From the NCBI GenBank assembly GCA_944470555.2, contig OX104130.1, forward strand, positions 66,283,160 through 66,347,159: a stretch of 64,000 nt of DNA, read 5' to 3'. The position numbers and the translations under genes were made by a program. Origin of the DNA: Heterobilharzia americana. Lineage: Eukaryota > Platyhelminthes > Trematoda > Strigeidida > Schistosomatidae. Under the pieces are notes generated by a model, which was given only the letters and a program-made list of their open reading frames with translations, did no database searches and was not told the origin of the DNA. This document shows positions 1 through 12,133 of this stretch, one piece after another; the stretch's first letter is position 1, and every line of letters starts with the position of its first letter.

Positions 1-689
1 AACGTTTAAGTTACAGACTATTCACTATTCGGCTATCCCAACAGTTATCACCACTTCTATGATTGTTATTTGTTACACCTGTATTGATTTCATGAATGGT
101 ATTATTGTGAACTCAATATATTGCATAATTAGTAGGACCTTCGATTAAATTGGCTTTACTATGGCTATGAGTCAGGTTAATACACGGTCTATGGCAAAGG
201 GGGTCAACTATCTACATGAAACAAGGCGAATAACATACGTTTGTTCAACTCGATGGTTTATAGAGAACTGACTGATCTACCACAAGGCAGTTATCAGCAT
301 GGATGGGTATCATCTAGGAAAATCAGTAGAAATCGGTTAGTACTGGAAAGGTTGTTCTTTTGAGTTTGAAGTCGAGTGAGTCGGGAGAGAAAACAGATAT
401 CCATAAGTGATGTTCAGTTGTCAGTGGGCTGTATCACAAATCGATAGATAAAAAACCTCATTAAAAGTAGACGGTAATTTAGTGACTGAAAGGTAACTTG
501 CATAACTCAAGTCTTCGCAATCACTGACTCATTCTCAAAAGAAATCATGAGAGTTAACACGTTTATGGAGTTTACAACTAAAACAAAATAGCTTTTCACA
601 GTATTCCTTGATGCAAAACAGGCATCTACTAGTTCGACGGCCTAAGGTTAAAAAAGGAATCGGAATTACGATGACCAGCTTGGAAATGG
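1..689. other. No recognised feature
   Basis: I see no convincing coding region, RNA gene or repeat here. Stop codons are frequent in all frames. It is AT-rich intergenic sequence upstream of the TRPC gene. Confidence 0.5.
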
Positions 690-1040
690 TTTATAAATTT
701 CATGGTTCATGTTGAGATGATAAGTAGTTTTTCAACTGCCCAACTGTAATGTAAGTTGGGTTCCTGTTGGAAACCACTCGGCAAAGACCACAAATTGTAG
801 TCTCTGGCACAAAACTGCAATGAAATAACAAAATATACTTTTGAACAAATTGAATAGTTAGGAACCACTCACGATGATCTGTAGTTTTTGCCAGCACGAT
901 CACAGTGTGAACTGAATTTGTCTTAGTGCACTGCTGATGAGCTCAGCCGCAGACGAGTGATGTTTAGATCACCCTAATCTGGCTGGCTAGTGAAATCTTC
1001 AGGTTAGCCTGAGTGGTTTCTAACCACTCAAGTTCAGTTG
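690..1040. repeat. Dispersed repeat, 'R220' family, diverged copy
   Basis: The block contains 'gtttagatcaccctaatctg' followed by 'gcctgagtggtttctaacca'. Similar word pairs occur at 5326-5660, 47290-47440 and 51716-51936, with the first word near the second each time. This marks a moderately diverged dispersed repeat of about 220-350 bp. It has no coding capacity that I can see. Class unknown. Confidence 0.5.
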
Positions 1041-1264
1041 TATATTTCGTTAGAATTGGAGTTGTTGAATTCTTCGAATTCGTGAAAAGGAAAATACTTC
1101 CCAAAGCTGTTTTGTGATCAACAGCATACTACTATATGCCTCTGAGTTATGTTATAACGGCAAACTGAACTCTATACAGTCACATGAAGATGAGTCATTA
1201 TGCTTTTCAATTTCAATTATCGTCTGTGCTTAATTCTAATAACAAGCGTGTGAGTCACTCCGAG

Positions 1265-1290
1265 TGATGGAGAGACAGACAGACAGACAG
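1265..1290. repeat. Short (GACA)n microsatellite
   Basis: About five tandem 'gaca' units follow 'gagtgatggaga'. Beyond this, 1040-1290 holds nothing I recognise. Confidence 0.7.
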
Positions 1291-1610
1291 CATAATGCAG
1301 TGTGTATTGATTCAATTTATCAGAATACGCAGGAGAATACAAGGCGGAAGTGCCAATAGGAACAGTGGCACTAAGGTATGCAAAAGTGAATAAGAAGAAG
1401 GAATGACAGCAAATAGATGAAACTTAGAGAAAATGTTCAAAATGTAGAAGAGGATAAGATGTACACACATCTTTAACCACTGTGATCTATTATGAGCCCT
1501 ATCACCAAGATTCTCCCGCTACTGATATTTTTATCACCACGAGGACCCCAGTCAAACAGTGAGCACGCCCTTGAACAGCTCAAATTAAGCCTAATGGAAG
1601 ACAAGTGCTG
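1290..1610 (-). mobile_element. Remnant of a second non-LTR retrotransposon, C-terminal end
   Basis: Read on the minus strand, the stretch around 1480-1500 gives an RSQW-type motif followed by a CVHL-like end, close to the RSQWRRCIHSL ending seen at 46100-46384. The rest of the reading frame is broken. I infer an old remnant of the same retroelement lineage as at 46100. The support is short, so confidence is low. Confidence 0.35.
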
Positions 1611-1689
1611 ATAAGACATATAAAAGTAGGTAATGAGTGGAAAACAAGTTTCAAGAGATGATGCAGTGAAAAAATAGTTTTGCAGGATC

Positions 1690-4600
1690 CTCTTCGACAG
1701 ATTATTATAATATTATTATTTGTCCCTTGGGTTCCTAGTGGAACAGAAAGCTTCAGTAGTACGTCAACATTTCACTCTATTCTCTGCAAACTTTTCAACC
1801 TGGCTCCACGACCGCCTATAACCTTTCATTTCTTCCTCACATGATCTACTCCATGTCACCCTCACCTCGGACGCCCAACTCGTCGCTTCCCATCTGGGTT
1901 CCACTCGACGGCCTGACGCGTGATGTCCTCAGTCGGCCTTCTCAGTGTATGCCCAATCCAATCCATCTCCACTTCCTTCTGCATACATGTTGAGCGATAG
2001 GTTCTTGGTTGGTTCGTTCCCAGAGTTCCTTGTTGCTTATTTTTTCTGGTCATCTGATCTTCAGTAACGAGCCAGCGTAGGCAGTAGCTGATGAGGGTCT
2101 GTAGTTTGTTGGAAATGCCTTTCGTAATGCGTCGCCAAGTATCTCAACCATCACATAGAAGCACTGACTAACTTGACTGACATTAGCGTTGATTATCCGG
2201 ATCTTGTTCACGCTTTAGACTGAGTGCAGTAGATCTCCATACTGATTTCAGATTAATGAAGGAAAACCTATATTGCTGTCTTCTCAATCCTGGCTTTGAC
2301 ACCCTCGTCTGTGTCACCACCGCCTGTAGTTGAAACGATGCTGCCTGCCTAGGTAGGTGAGAGAGACTACTTCCTTTAGATTTCTCCCGTTGATGGTGAT
2401 TGGTGCCTCTTGTTGATGCTGTTGCTGGTTGGGTGTCACCATCACCTCCGTCTTCTCTACGTTCACTCGAAGTCACGTCTTCGCTGCCCTGTCTCTTCTG
2501 TCAACTTGTTGGATTTTCCTTGTAGATGCGACATTAGACATGAGTCATCATTATTGTCGAAATCCAAATATTCTATGGTCTTTTCATCGGTCAAACAGCG
2601 TGCGTATCCCCATCTTCTCTATCCTCACAGTTTTTTGCATGATCCAATTGACCACAATCAGGAAGATGATTGGTTATAGTGTGTGGCAGCCTTGTCTTAC
2701 TCCTGTCTTCATTTCGAAGGCATCACTGAGTAGCTTCCCATTGTGAATCACTTGGCGTGTAGCATCGTATAGCGTATAGCTGCTGAGTGAGGTTGATAAA
2801 GGTTTTTGGTATTCCATAGTGTTGAAACAAATACCAAATTACCTCTCGGTAGACGCTGTCAAAGGCCTTCTCAAAGTCGATGAAGTTAAGGTAGAGCTGA
2901 GTTGACTGCCATTCTATACTCTGCTCTATCATGATGCGAAGCGTTGCCTTGCAATTTCATCCACACAAGATTTGTTCCTCCTGAAGCCAGCCAGCCTGTT
3001 CTGGTCGTGGTTTGGGATCCACTGTATCTTTAACTCTCTCCAGAATGATGCGGCTTAATATTTTGCTTGAGGTTGACAGTAGCATGATTCCGCGCCAGTT
3101 CTTATAAAGACTTAGATCTCCCTTCTTTGCGAGTTTGACAAGATAGTCCTTCCTCCAATCGCTGAGCAGGTACTTGTCCTTCCTTCCTTCCAGACCTTCT
3201 GCAATAGCGGTGTTAGCATGCCCGCTGTTGTCTCTGCGTTCACTCTCAGTGCCTCTGGCAGGATTCCATCTGGTCCTGCAGCTATCCCGAATTTCAAAAG
3301 CCTTAAGGCGTTCAGGACTTCACTTCAGCCCTTGTCGGAGGGCTTGTTTTCGCTTGTAGTTCTATGGCTGGGCTGCAAGTAGTATTTCTAGACAAAAAGC
3401 ATGTAGTGATCGTGGTGGTGGTGGTCGACTCAAGAGCATTTTGAAGTAGTCAGAACATTGTTTCATTATACCTCCTTTCTCCTCTTCAATATTAACTACC
3501 TTCCCCTCATCATCTTTCATTCCCCTCATCTCCGTTGATCTCTTCCCTACCAGATAACAAGGAAACTGGTTATTTGATATAATGTTGTCACGTCCCTGTC
3601 TCTCCTACCACAAACCTGTTCTCCTCACCTGACAATGTGTCCTAGAAGTGTATTTTGTTTTGCACACACTCTTCTTCACTTCTTTGTCCACTGTAGTGTT
3701 TTATACGTTGTATTCACTTCCTTCTTTCGCTGTGCATCCTTGCACTGCACTGCACTCCACTGCAATACAACACAATGCACTCACTGATTCATCTTCTGCT
3801 TCATCATCATCAACATCATCATCATCATCTTCCTCTCACTCCTCTATCACCTCACATTTATCCATCCACATCCATTCCTTCTCTCATCTCGCCTATTCCT
3901 CTTTCCTAATACCGTTATACAGGTTTATCTCAATACACCCTTCAAACAGTTCAAGTCTTCTTCCAAAACACATCCTTCAACCATGTTGCTCAATCTCTCA
4001 CACTCTCTTCTCATGACTGATAACGTGAAGATGTACTCTGTAGTCTCCTCATTCACTTCACCTTCTCTTCTCACTGTTCAACTTCAACTCTGGTCCATCT
4101 ATCATCACCAACTCCTGTGAAGGCTGTCAACTTGATTTCGAAGTTGGGTGGGTGGGTTCCTTCCACTAGATAGTGGTGTGACTGGTGTCACTGGTGTGAG
4201 TGGTGTGAGTGATGTGAACCACCGACATCTGCTCACCTTCTTCATCTCATCTCATCCCATCTCATCTCATCTCATCACATCACATCTGATGTGACCTCGT
4301 GTCCAGTAGGTTGGCTGCGTCTCCATCTCCACTCTCTTCACATTGACATGAAGTCCATCTGATTTTCGGTGTAGTCTATCCTGCTGTGTCCATCTGGTGA
4401 ATGGTGTATGGTGAATGGTGAACGGTGAAATATAATCCATGTCACTCACTGACTTGTCAACATCCTTGTATTTCTACACACTGCATCGCCTCCAATCACC
4501 AAATCGTAGAATGCACACAAATCTGAAAACACTTCTCCATTCTCACTCATCACTTCACCCAGTGCTTCTCGACCCATGATGATCACTTCTCTTCCTGTCT

Positions 4601-5325
4601 TGTCCTCTCGCCACAGTTTCGCATTCAGACTTGTCACCTCATCGATCTGAATGGATTTTGATGTCGCCAACTGGGGTGTGTTGAGTATTGAGTGTTGAGT
4701 GTGTTGTGGAGTGTTGATTCCAGTTGTCAGTACAATTCCTCCTTCTCCTCTTCATCTGCATTATTTGTAGGTGTGTAGTGTGGTGTGGTGTGGTGTGGTG
4801 TGGTGTGGTGTGGTGTGGTGTGGTGTGGTGTGGTGTGGTGTGGTGTGGTGTGGTGTGGTGTGGTGTGGTGTGGTGTGGGGTGGGGTGGTGTGGTGTTGTG
4901 TAGTGTAGTGTAGTGTAGTGTAGCATTGAATGATTGTGACTTTGATGCATTTTGAGTTCAATCCATCTTGCTGTCATGATGCTGATCGTGCAGCAGCAGA
5001 AGCAGCAGGAAGAGGAGGAGGAGGAGGAGATTGGTTCCCACTGTATCAGAGAGTGCATTCGATAGATACTGTTGGGAGTGGGACATCATGATATCCACTC
5101 GAAATGTCAGTGTGCTGTCTTCCTGGTTGTCGTGTCGGTGACAATATCGGAGTAGATTATTCACTCCTCTCCAGTTGTTGACACTTTGTACAGTCGACTT
5201 CCATTCCATCTGCAGATTCCTCACAGATTCTCAGTCTACCACTTCCATCACATTCCTCCTCAGTCTGGACAGCCTAGCCAGCTAGGATCATAGTAACTGG
5301 TGAACTAGTTGTGCAGGCTAGGTTC
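1690..5325 (-). mobile_element. RTE-type non-LTR retrotransposon, decayed copy A
   Basis: Antisense copy of the same element as 23213-26423. Its 3' end, at low coordinates, is an A/T-rich 'attatt' tail next to 'gtcccttgggttcctagtgg'. Reading minus from there, I find the C-terminal GKRRVGRPR motif (about 1862-2053), reverse-transcriptase pieces including NFIDFEKAFDSV (2723-2932), GIAAGPDGILPEAL (3112-3297) and endonuclease-domain pieces (4446-4670). All are separated by frameshifts and stops. Simple repeats have expanded inside it at 3800-3830, 4250-4280 and 4770-4922. Compared with the copy at 51937, it lacks about 290 bp near the 5' end. It cannot be active. It lies upstream of TRPC exon 1, in opposite orientation. 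Confidence 0.85.
4770..4922. repeat. (TGTGG)n pentanucleotide array inside copy A
   Basis: Roughly 150 bp of tandem 'tggtg' units, ending in four 'tagtg' units. It sits between endonuclease codons that read IIQCY and TNNA in the intact element. Read on the element's coding strand it stays open in every frame. Confidence 0.9.
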
Positions 5326-5660
5326 CTCTTCAACAGATAATACAAAGGAACATTTTGAGTAATTAGAAACCATTCAGGCTGATCTGCAGTGTTGCGCCTT
5401 TCCAGATCAGAGTAATCTATGCACTGGACGACCATTTCGATCGTTTGGTGCGGAGTTCATCAATGGTGTAACGAGAAAAATTGAACTCACACAGCCAAAT
5501 TTGTTCAGATCACCTGAATTTATCTAGCTATCTGATTTGCATGAACCGCCATACCTAAAGTAGGATGAGCAATTTGTGAATGATTTACAAATTATACTAC
5601 ACATCAGCCTGAGTAGTTTCTCACTATTCAAGTTGTTTAGGAGTTGTATCTTTCACTAGT
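5326..5660. repeat. 'R220' dispersed repeat next to RTE copy A
   Basis: About 218 bp (5326-5543) matches the reverse complement of 51716-51936 closely, and both lie at the 5' edge of an RTE copy. A second word, 'cagcctgagtagtttctcac', follows at about 5605. It has no coding capacity. Confidence 0.6.
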
Positions 5661-6164
5661 TCATGAAATTTTTTGCCAGAGATAACACCTCACAATTACG
5701 ACTTAATAGTTTCCAGCGGAAATTTTGTTGGTCTTAAGTACTCTGGTGCTAGAAATGTAAATGTGGACTGTGCAATTTGTAAATCATTTGCAAATTGATC
5801 TTCTTCGACGCATGAAACTTAACTCCGTAAAGGGTGATTGTCTTAGTTTCATGTCCTCATTTCTCCCTCACTGTCTTTCTTAATGAATTAAATTATTCCA
5901 CAGTGTTGTTTTTTATTAATTTGAAAATACTTATATATTAGAATGTCACCAGATATAATGAGATACACGGTTCAACAGGACGTCTTCTGTTCTTATGTAC
6001 TACTCAATAAGCATTTTAAAACTGCAAAAGTTGATGCTACTGTCCGATTCCAGTGTGTGAAGTAGATGTAGTGGGATTGTGGTGCCTCGTACTGACTGGC
6101 TGAAAGCCCAGTACTGAAGTCAGTTAAACAGATTTCTACCTTATCTTATCTTTGATGATAGGAA
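5661..6164. other. No recognised feature
   Basis: AT-rich sequence with no coding region, RNA gene or repeat that I can support. Confidence 0.4.
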
Positions 6165-6330
6165 TAGTGATGGAATGCAAGACACGCGTTTCTACCTAGT
6201 TGGGAATCATCAGCTAGATGTATCTGACCCTCCATGAGTGATGTTGTTGCCACTAAGACTCGGGCCCAGTACCCATCACTTTCAAAACTAAAGAGTTATC
6301 CTCTATACCACTAGCGAGGAGGGTCACCTT
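6165..6330 (-). repeat. tRNA-derived SINE (Sm-alpha type), minus copy
   Basis: Reverse complement of the SINE whose + copies read 'gcgtttgaagcgatgggt', a B-box-like 'gttcgagtc', then 'ctgacgagtccc'. This copy carries the pieces in the expected order on the minus strand and includes a hammerhead-like segment (6174-6222). Transcription by RNA polymerase III from the tRNA-like head is known for such SINEs; activity here is not shown. Confidence 0.65.
6174..6222 (-). ncRNA. Hammerhead ribozyme-like motif in SINE
   Basis: On the minus strand the core CTGATGA (6213 down to 6207) is followed by a short stem-loop, then GAAAC (6192-6188) and a GTC cleavage triplet ending at 6181. Helix III can form as AC/GU around a four-base loop, the very short form known from schistosome satellite hammerheads. 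Helices I and II carry mismatches, so self-cleavage is uncertain. Confidence 0.5.
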
Positions 6331-6469
6331 TTGCACAACGGGTATCATCTTGTTGTTCATTTATTGTGGTAACCTCTAGTTGTCATACTCGGTCAAACTG
6401 CTCTAGCTTTTCTGGCAACAGCGGGAAATTACAAATATCAGTGAACAACGGTTGATACCTTCTGCACAA

Positions 6470-6640
6470 GAGGTGAGTATCATGTCGCAGTGGTTAAGGG
6501 GATACGGCTTTGGCGTTTGAAATGTTAGGCTCCGAGTTCGACCCTCAGTGGGCACCATATCACTCACTAGGAGGCGGGTGAATCCAGCTGACGAGTCCCA
6601 AATGTAAGGAAACACGCGTCCTCAATTCCTCTGCTACCAA
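6470..6640 (+). repeat. tRNA-derived SINE (Sm-alpha type), plus copy
   Basis: A-box-like 'gcagtggttaaggggat' is followed by 'ttggcgtttgaaatgttagg', a B-box-like 'gagttcgaccc' and then a hammerhead segment with 'ctgacgagtccc'. It faces the minus copy at 6165-6330, so the two SINEs form an inverted pair 1 kb upstream of exon 1. Confidence 0.7.
6582..6626 (+). ncRNA. Hammerhead ribozyme-like motif in SINE
   Basis: The core CTGACGA (6588-6594) and GAAAC (6609-6613) are present with a GTC triplet ending at 6620 and a two-pair helix III. Helix II is badly mismatched and helix I has one clash. Probably inactive or weak. Confidence 0.4.
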
Positions 6641-7068
6641 GAAAGTAGACTACAGTACATTAACTCGATTATTTTGAATTCTTATCTCTGTATTGAAAAG
6701 TCGTATGCAAGAACAATAATTATACAAACAAAAATTTATCAGAACAAGCCAGTAAGAAACAAGATGATACTGTCAGCAATTACATGAATATTGTTATTGT
6801 TGTATAATTATTCATTTTGACCATAGGATAACTTTTCCAGTCATCTTTCGACAAGGTTATATTTGACATGTTATAGGCTAAAAGGTAAATGCAACGAACA
6901 CATTTCCATATTAGAGATTTGGTTGTGTGTAAGTTACACGCATCATCTAGTCCAATACAATACAATGTCTAAATTACATTATCAATGAATGTTCTCCAAC
7001 ATTCTAGACTATGTACGCATACGCTTATAAAGTATGACTACTAGTATTCGCTTTATTATTTGAATAAG
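6641..7068 (+). other. Upstream region / likely 5' UTR of TRPC gene
   Basis: AT-rich sequence with no clear TATA box or other promoter element that I can name. An in-frame stop at 7042-7044 and an out-of-frame 'tgaataag' just before the ATG limit the start. A 5' UTR exon or trans-splice site further upstream cannot be excluded. Confidence 0.3.
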
Positions 7069-8013
7069 ATGAGTTTTTCGCCAAAAAATATTTCTAGCCT
7101 ACCAGATACTACTGATATAAATACCAATACTACTGTCAGCACTAATTTCAAACTCTTTAAATACACTAGAAATCAAAGTTTTGCTGATATTATTCGTATT
7201 GCTTTAGAGAAACGAGAAGAAATTTATCAACAACAAAGTGAACTTCAAATCACTCATCCAATTCCTTCTGATACTTTATCTTCATTTTTGCCAAATAGAA
7301 AGAGAACACAACTACCTGTTACACATCTTCCATATCATCAACCAAGACGTTCATACAGTACAGATAATTTAACACAGTTTATAAATATGCCATTCACTGA
7401 AAAACGTAAAAGTTCAAAACGACCAAGATCTTTGCATAAAAGTCCACATACATCAGTGATTAATTTGAATAGTATTGTTAGAAGTATTGGTGAAAATGAA
7501 TTACGCCAAGAAGTACATGATTTATTAGATGAAGTTGAAAATCATGTTATGGATCATTCTGATGAAATTATTACTGGTACTACGAATGCTTCTACTACTA
7601 CTACTACAGTAACTGATGCTAATAATAAGCATACATTTACTGGAGGGGGACTAAAAAGAGAAACATTTGTTGATTTAGGCGGTTTAGAATTACCAATAGC
7701 TGAAGGTGAATTATCTGAAATTGAACGTATCTTTCTTTATGCTGCTGAACAAGGTGATCTTGCAACAGTGAAACAATTAACAGATGAAGCAATCGAATTA
7801 AAATTAAACTTAAATTGTACAGATACACTAGGACGTGATGTATTAAGAATTGCTATTGAAAATGAACATATGGAGTTATTACAATTTCTTGTTGCTATAC
7901 CAAAACTTGATTTAAAAGATTGTATTCTTCATGCTATCAATGAAGATAATGTTGCTGCAGTAGAAATCATTTTACATGCACAAAATGAACGTGCTAGTAA
8001 AAAAGATTTAAAG
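7069..8013 (+). CDS. TRPC: TRPC cation channel, exon 1 (N-terminal extension and first ankyrin repeats)
   Basis: Encodes residues 1-315 of a canonical TRP channel, a plasma-membrane non-selective cation channel usually gated downstream of phospholipase C. Start chosen at the ATG at 7069; the frame is closed by a stop at 7042-7044. Residues 1 to about 214 are a low-complexity, Ser/Thr/Asn-rich extension with a basic stretch (KRKSSKRPRS), an RRS site near 93-95 and a Thr run from (ACT)n codons. From about 215 (ERIFLYAAEQGD) the protein becomes ankyrin-like, with LGRDVLRIAIENEH matching the TRPC ankyrin signature. The exon ends AAG|GTTAGT in phase 0. An extension this long is unusual for TRPC. 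The symbol is family level; I cannot say which paralogue. Confidence 0.9.
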
Positions 8014-8187
8014 GTTAGTCTTTTTACTTGTTTATGCATTTTTATTGATTATTTTTTATTAATCCGATTTATTTGACACGATCGATACTGAATTAATCTT
8101 AATCACCATGATAATGATAAGTTGTTGATACATTAATGACTCATAATTGAATACAGTTTCATAGACTCAGATTTTGTGAAAACTGTT

Positions 8188-8324
8188 GAGTGACTTTAAA
8201 GGCCAACCTTAGCAACTGATGAAACAGGTAAGCATATTTCTCTATTCTATGAAAAATTATCATCCTAGACAATATGCAGTAAATTGATTGGTTATTTTGG
8301 CAGTTGTTAAAGATAGCCTTTAAC
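8188..8324. repeat. Fold-back hairpin element
   Basis: Left arm 'tgactttaaaggccaacctt' with 'agcaact' is answered by a right arm 'attggttattttggcagttg' ending 'agcctttaa', its imperfect reverse complement. About 135 bp in total with a roughly 50-bp loop. It is one of about a dozen such copies in the window. Confidence 0.7.
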
Positions 8325-9254
8325 GTTGCCCAAGCTGTTTACAGTCTGACTTCAAATCTCATAAATTGTTGAGTGGCCTTGAAATCGAATGAAATAATTG
8401 TTCAATGGACCTTCAATTTATGAAGTACTTTCAAACAACAAGCCAGCTAGCTTATCATGTACATATGCAAAATGGGTGGCATTCATTTTCTTTCCTAAAT
8501 TTGTTACTTTCGTTGTCTTCTGTTAAATATCTTGGTTTATTTTTTTAACGATTTCGTTGGCATTCGACAATGCATCGTCAAAATAAACTTCAGAAAGTAG
8601 TGAGTAGTCAACGATTGTTCATGAATGACGTGACAACCTGGTCTTCGCTGAATACTTCTCTTACTTAATAATGTGAATGGTTAGTGCTAAGCTTCTAGGT
8701 TTTGTGAAATATCTTAGACTCATTTAGATGTACCTTGCTTACAATCGATCTTCGATGCGAAAAACTTGTTGAAATAAGCCTAAAGATTATCTTAGTTAAG
8801 GTGTGGAAGAAAAACAACAGGAATGGAAAACGACAACGTTTTTGTAACTACTTGCATGTGACCAGTAAAACTGTTATCTGTCTGTGCCTAGACGAAGTAC
8901 ACGAATATACACTGTTTTGTGACTGAAACGCTTAGTAATACATTTTATGCAATAACACGCGGAATATAAAATCTCGACTGAGATATGTGTAATATGTGGA
9001 AAACAGTACAAGAAGCGTAACTCCGAGCCAACAATTTTTACTTAAGTGGTCAATAAACTCTTGACTAAGTTATCGTACTATAAAGTGTTGGTTCCCAAGT
9101 GGGACCTCCTTCTTCTACTTCACTGCCATTGAACATTTGATGTAGTTTGTTTCAATGTTTGCTGTTATTAGCAAAAGACAATTCAGCGAAGAAAATTTTC
9201 TTCTCAACGAATCATTTTCATGGGCTGTACAATCGTTTTTTACTTTATTTATTC
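8325..9254. other. Intron 1 sequence, nothing recognised
   Basis: AT-rich with scattered short open frames only. No repeat family that I can match elsewhere in the window. Confidence 0.4.
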
Positions 9255-9700
9255 ATTGTAGTAATACTCATCATAGACTGACATCAGTTGGAGAACTATT
9301 GAGAACCTGCAGGGGGTGGGGGTAATGTACATCTGTTTCGTCGTAGTATGGGGCTTTTCAGCAATACTCACCTACGACCTCCTCAGAGATTCAACTTGGG
9401 AGCTTCAGGTTTCGATCGCGGCAAACGCGATAACCATTCAGTTACTGGGTTGATTTCAATAGTTGACAATTTCCTACTTCTGTCAGTTCACTATATACGT
9501 AGTGTGACTATCCACCAAGGTCTTCAGTTGACATTCACTTCATTTCTGACTGGTTGACCTCACAGGTCACAGGTTCTCATTAGAACTTCAAGATATCCAT
9601 TTCCAAGAATGTCACTAATGAGTACTATACAATTACGTAGTTTGAGGCTTTTAGGGATGAAACAACTGTCCAGTGCTCCCAGGTTTTCAATGGTTTTCTA
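9255..9700 (-). repeat. tRNA-like repeat, family 2
   Basis: Shares 'agactgacatcagttggag', 'ctgtttcgtc', 'gcttttcagcaatactcacc' and 'gtccagtgctcccaggtttt' with copies at 15500-15785, 19540-19750 and 29880-30110. On the minus strand 'gatcgaaacc' resembles a degraded tRNA B box. I infer a second SINE family. Confidence 0.55.
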
Positions 9701-10324
9701 TTGCATATTATTATTTGTTTATTTAGTGTAATCCAACGAACAATTTTCGATTACTTTCAGTTGACCTTCTAGCTATAAACAACCTGTGATTCCCTTAACA
9801 ACTTTTGATGACCTTGTATTGACCTATAAGTGCGATTAGCAGCTGCTGAAAATGATTCATAGAGAAGGAAATTTTCTTCGCAGAATTTTTCATGACTTAA
9901 TGGAACGGTTGCTGATATATATATATAGAGTTCAAATTGAAACTAGTCAATAGTAATGAATTATTTGACGAAACTATACGAGAAAATGTCAGGGAATACA
10001 AAGCTTTAACAAAAATGTGGTAAAGAACGGTACCGGTTCTACAGTAGCATGCTAGGCTCAAAAGAAACCAGAGGGCGGTTATAAATAAGTCACTTTTCAT
10101 TCTGTAAAGGGTTACCATCAACTTAACAAAAGGCACCCTACTGCTAATCCTTTAGACTGAAGAAACAGTGGTAATCAAGACTACACAACCTGGGTTATAT
10201 GTTCAGAAAGAGCAAGTGCTGCCGCTACAACTACCTTATAGCGATTCCGGAAGCATAAATGACTTAGCATCCTATTCCAGGCAATCTAAGTTCCTAATTC
10301 CATACTGCAGATATACTTCATCCC
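9701..10324. other. Intron 1 sequence, nothing recognised
   Basis: Contains a short (AT)n run near 9915-9930. No supported gene. Confidence 0.4.
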
Positions 10325-11308
10325 TATTATTATCATTATTATTTGCTCCTTTCAGTTCCTAGTGAAAAACATGGATTCAGTAGCACATCGCCATTGCACC
10401 CTCTTCTCTGCAGTCGTCACAACCTCACTCCATGACTACCCATAACCCTTCATTTCTTCCTCACATAATCTCCTCAATGTCACCCTCGCCTCCGAAACCC
10501 AAATCGTCGTCTCCCCTTCAAAGTCAACTCAACGGCCTGGCCTCACGTGTGATGTCCCAACTCCACTTTCTCAGTGTATGCCCAATCCACCTCCACTGTA
10601 TTCTTCTGCATATTTGTTGGGTGATAGGTTGTGGGTTGGTTCGTTGCCGGCCAGCCACAGTTCCTTCTTGCTTATCCTTATTATTTCCTCCATCCATCTG
10701 ATCTTCAGTATCGAGTGAGTGAGTGAGTGTAGGCAGCTGATGATGAATGTGTGTAGTTTGTAGGAATTGCTTTTCGTCACGCGCCTCCAAGTCTCTCAAC
10801 CATCACACACAAGCACTGACTTGACATTGCTGTTGAAAATCCGGATCTTGTTCACGCTTTACACTGAGTGGAGTAGATCTCCACACTGATTTCAGATTAG
10901 TGAAAACAAGCCTGTGTTCTTGTCTTTCCGATCCTGTCTTTGACATCGTCATCTGTGCCGCCGCCTGACATTGAAACGATGCTGCCTTGTTTAGGTAGGT
11001 GAGAGACACTACTTCATTTAGGTTTCTCCCGTTCATGGTGATTCGTGCCTCTTGTTGTTGTTCATGCTGTTGTTAGTTGGGTATCTTCATCACCTCTGTC
11101 TTCTTTACATTCACTTGAAGTCCCGTTTTCGCTGTCCTGTTTCTTCTGTCATCTTGTTAGTCTTCGCCTGTAGATCTTCGAGTTTGTGCAGCATAAAATA
11201 TCATCATTGTTGGCGAAATCCAACTCTTCTATGCTCTTTTTATCAGTGAAACAGCGTGTGTATTCTCATCTTCTCACTCCTCACGGTTTTTTGCATGATC
11301 CAGTCGGC
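10325..11308 (-). mobile_element. RTE-type retrotransposon, 5'-truncated copy E
   Basis: Minus-strand copy of the 3' third of the element, from an ATTATT-type tail at 10325 up to the RT codons near GACTGGATCATGCA at about 11308. Frame is broken; recognisable pieces include QPITQQIC and GHTLRKWS. Positions 10371-11170 are identical, base for base, to 15831-16630 inside copy B, although the element sequence on both sides differs between the two. Confidence 0.85.
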
Positions 11309-12133
11309 TAATAACCTGAAATAATTTAAACAAATCCTCTTGATTTATTTTATCCGTGCGAAATGAGTAGTATTCGATCAAGCTACTATTCCTCAGATTA
11401 TCTTAATAATTTTAATCCAATTCTCTTAGATACCTTCTTATTGGTTTAATAATAAACTATCAGCTTATAATATTACCTACGCCATACAATCGTTTAGATA
11501 AACACTTATTTTGAAATGAATTCCAGTGATAATTGAATCTGACATTAATCTTCATACAAGACTTTTCTAAAGGGATTTTATCAGCTCCAGAATATCATTG
11601 ACAAACTGTTAAGCGACATCTCAATGCTTTTGACACCAAAATTACTCAGTATGCACATATAGCTGCAGGACATTGATGAAGAATAAGTTATCGAAAAGAG
11701 TAGTCTTTGTTCATGCAAGTAATTTTTAAATATTGTGATAGTTGAATGTTAGCATGGATCTATTGTTCAAGTAGTGTTTATGAATTGGGAATGAAATCCA
11801 AACTCCAAGACTCATTAAGTTTATAACTCACTAAGTGATATAAAAATATCTTAAAGTCTTCTAATGAAAACTGTGAGTGCTCATAAATCATGTACGGCAC
11901 ACAAATATTCCATTCTGTTCTATTTAGTTCACTTTAAGATATACATTTGATCACTTTGTAATTTAATCTGAAGGGTTTTCATTCTCGCTATTGATTCACT
12001 AGGTTGGTCTTTCAGGTTATGCATCTTGATGAGATTCTGAGAAACCTGTCCTAAGGCCAGCAACTAAATAACACTTAATTATTACTGAATAGAATGGTTT
12101 ACGAGGAAATAATTGATGAAAGCCAGTTGGTAG
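11309..12133. other. Intron 1 sequence, nothing recognised
   Basis: AT-rich with no supported feature. Confidence 0.4.

Noticed and set aside
4639..5058. Minus-strand open frame with TTPHH repeats
   Set aside because: Translation of the TGTGG array in RTE copy A.
7042..7068. TRPC start upstream of 7069, using TTG at 7060
   Set aside because: Non-ATG starts are not expected for this gene; the ATG at 7069 is the first in frame after the stop at 7042.
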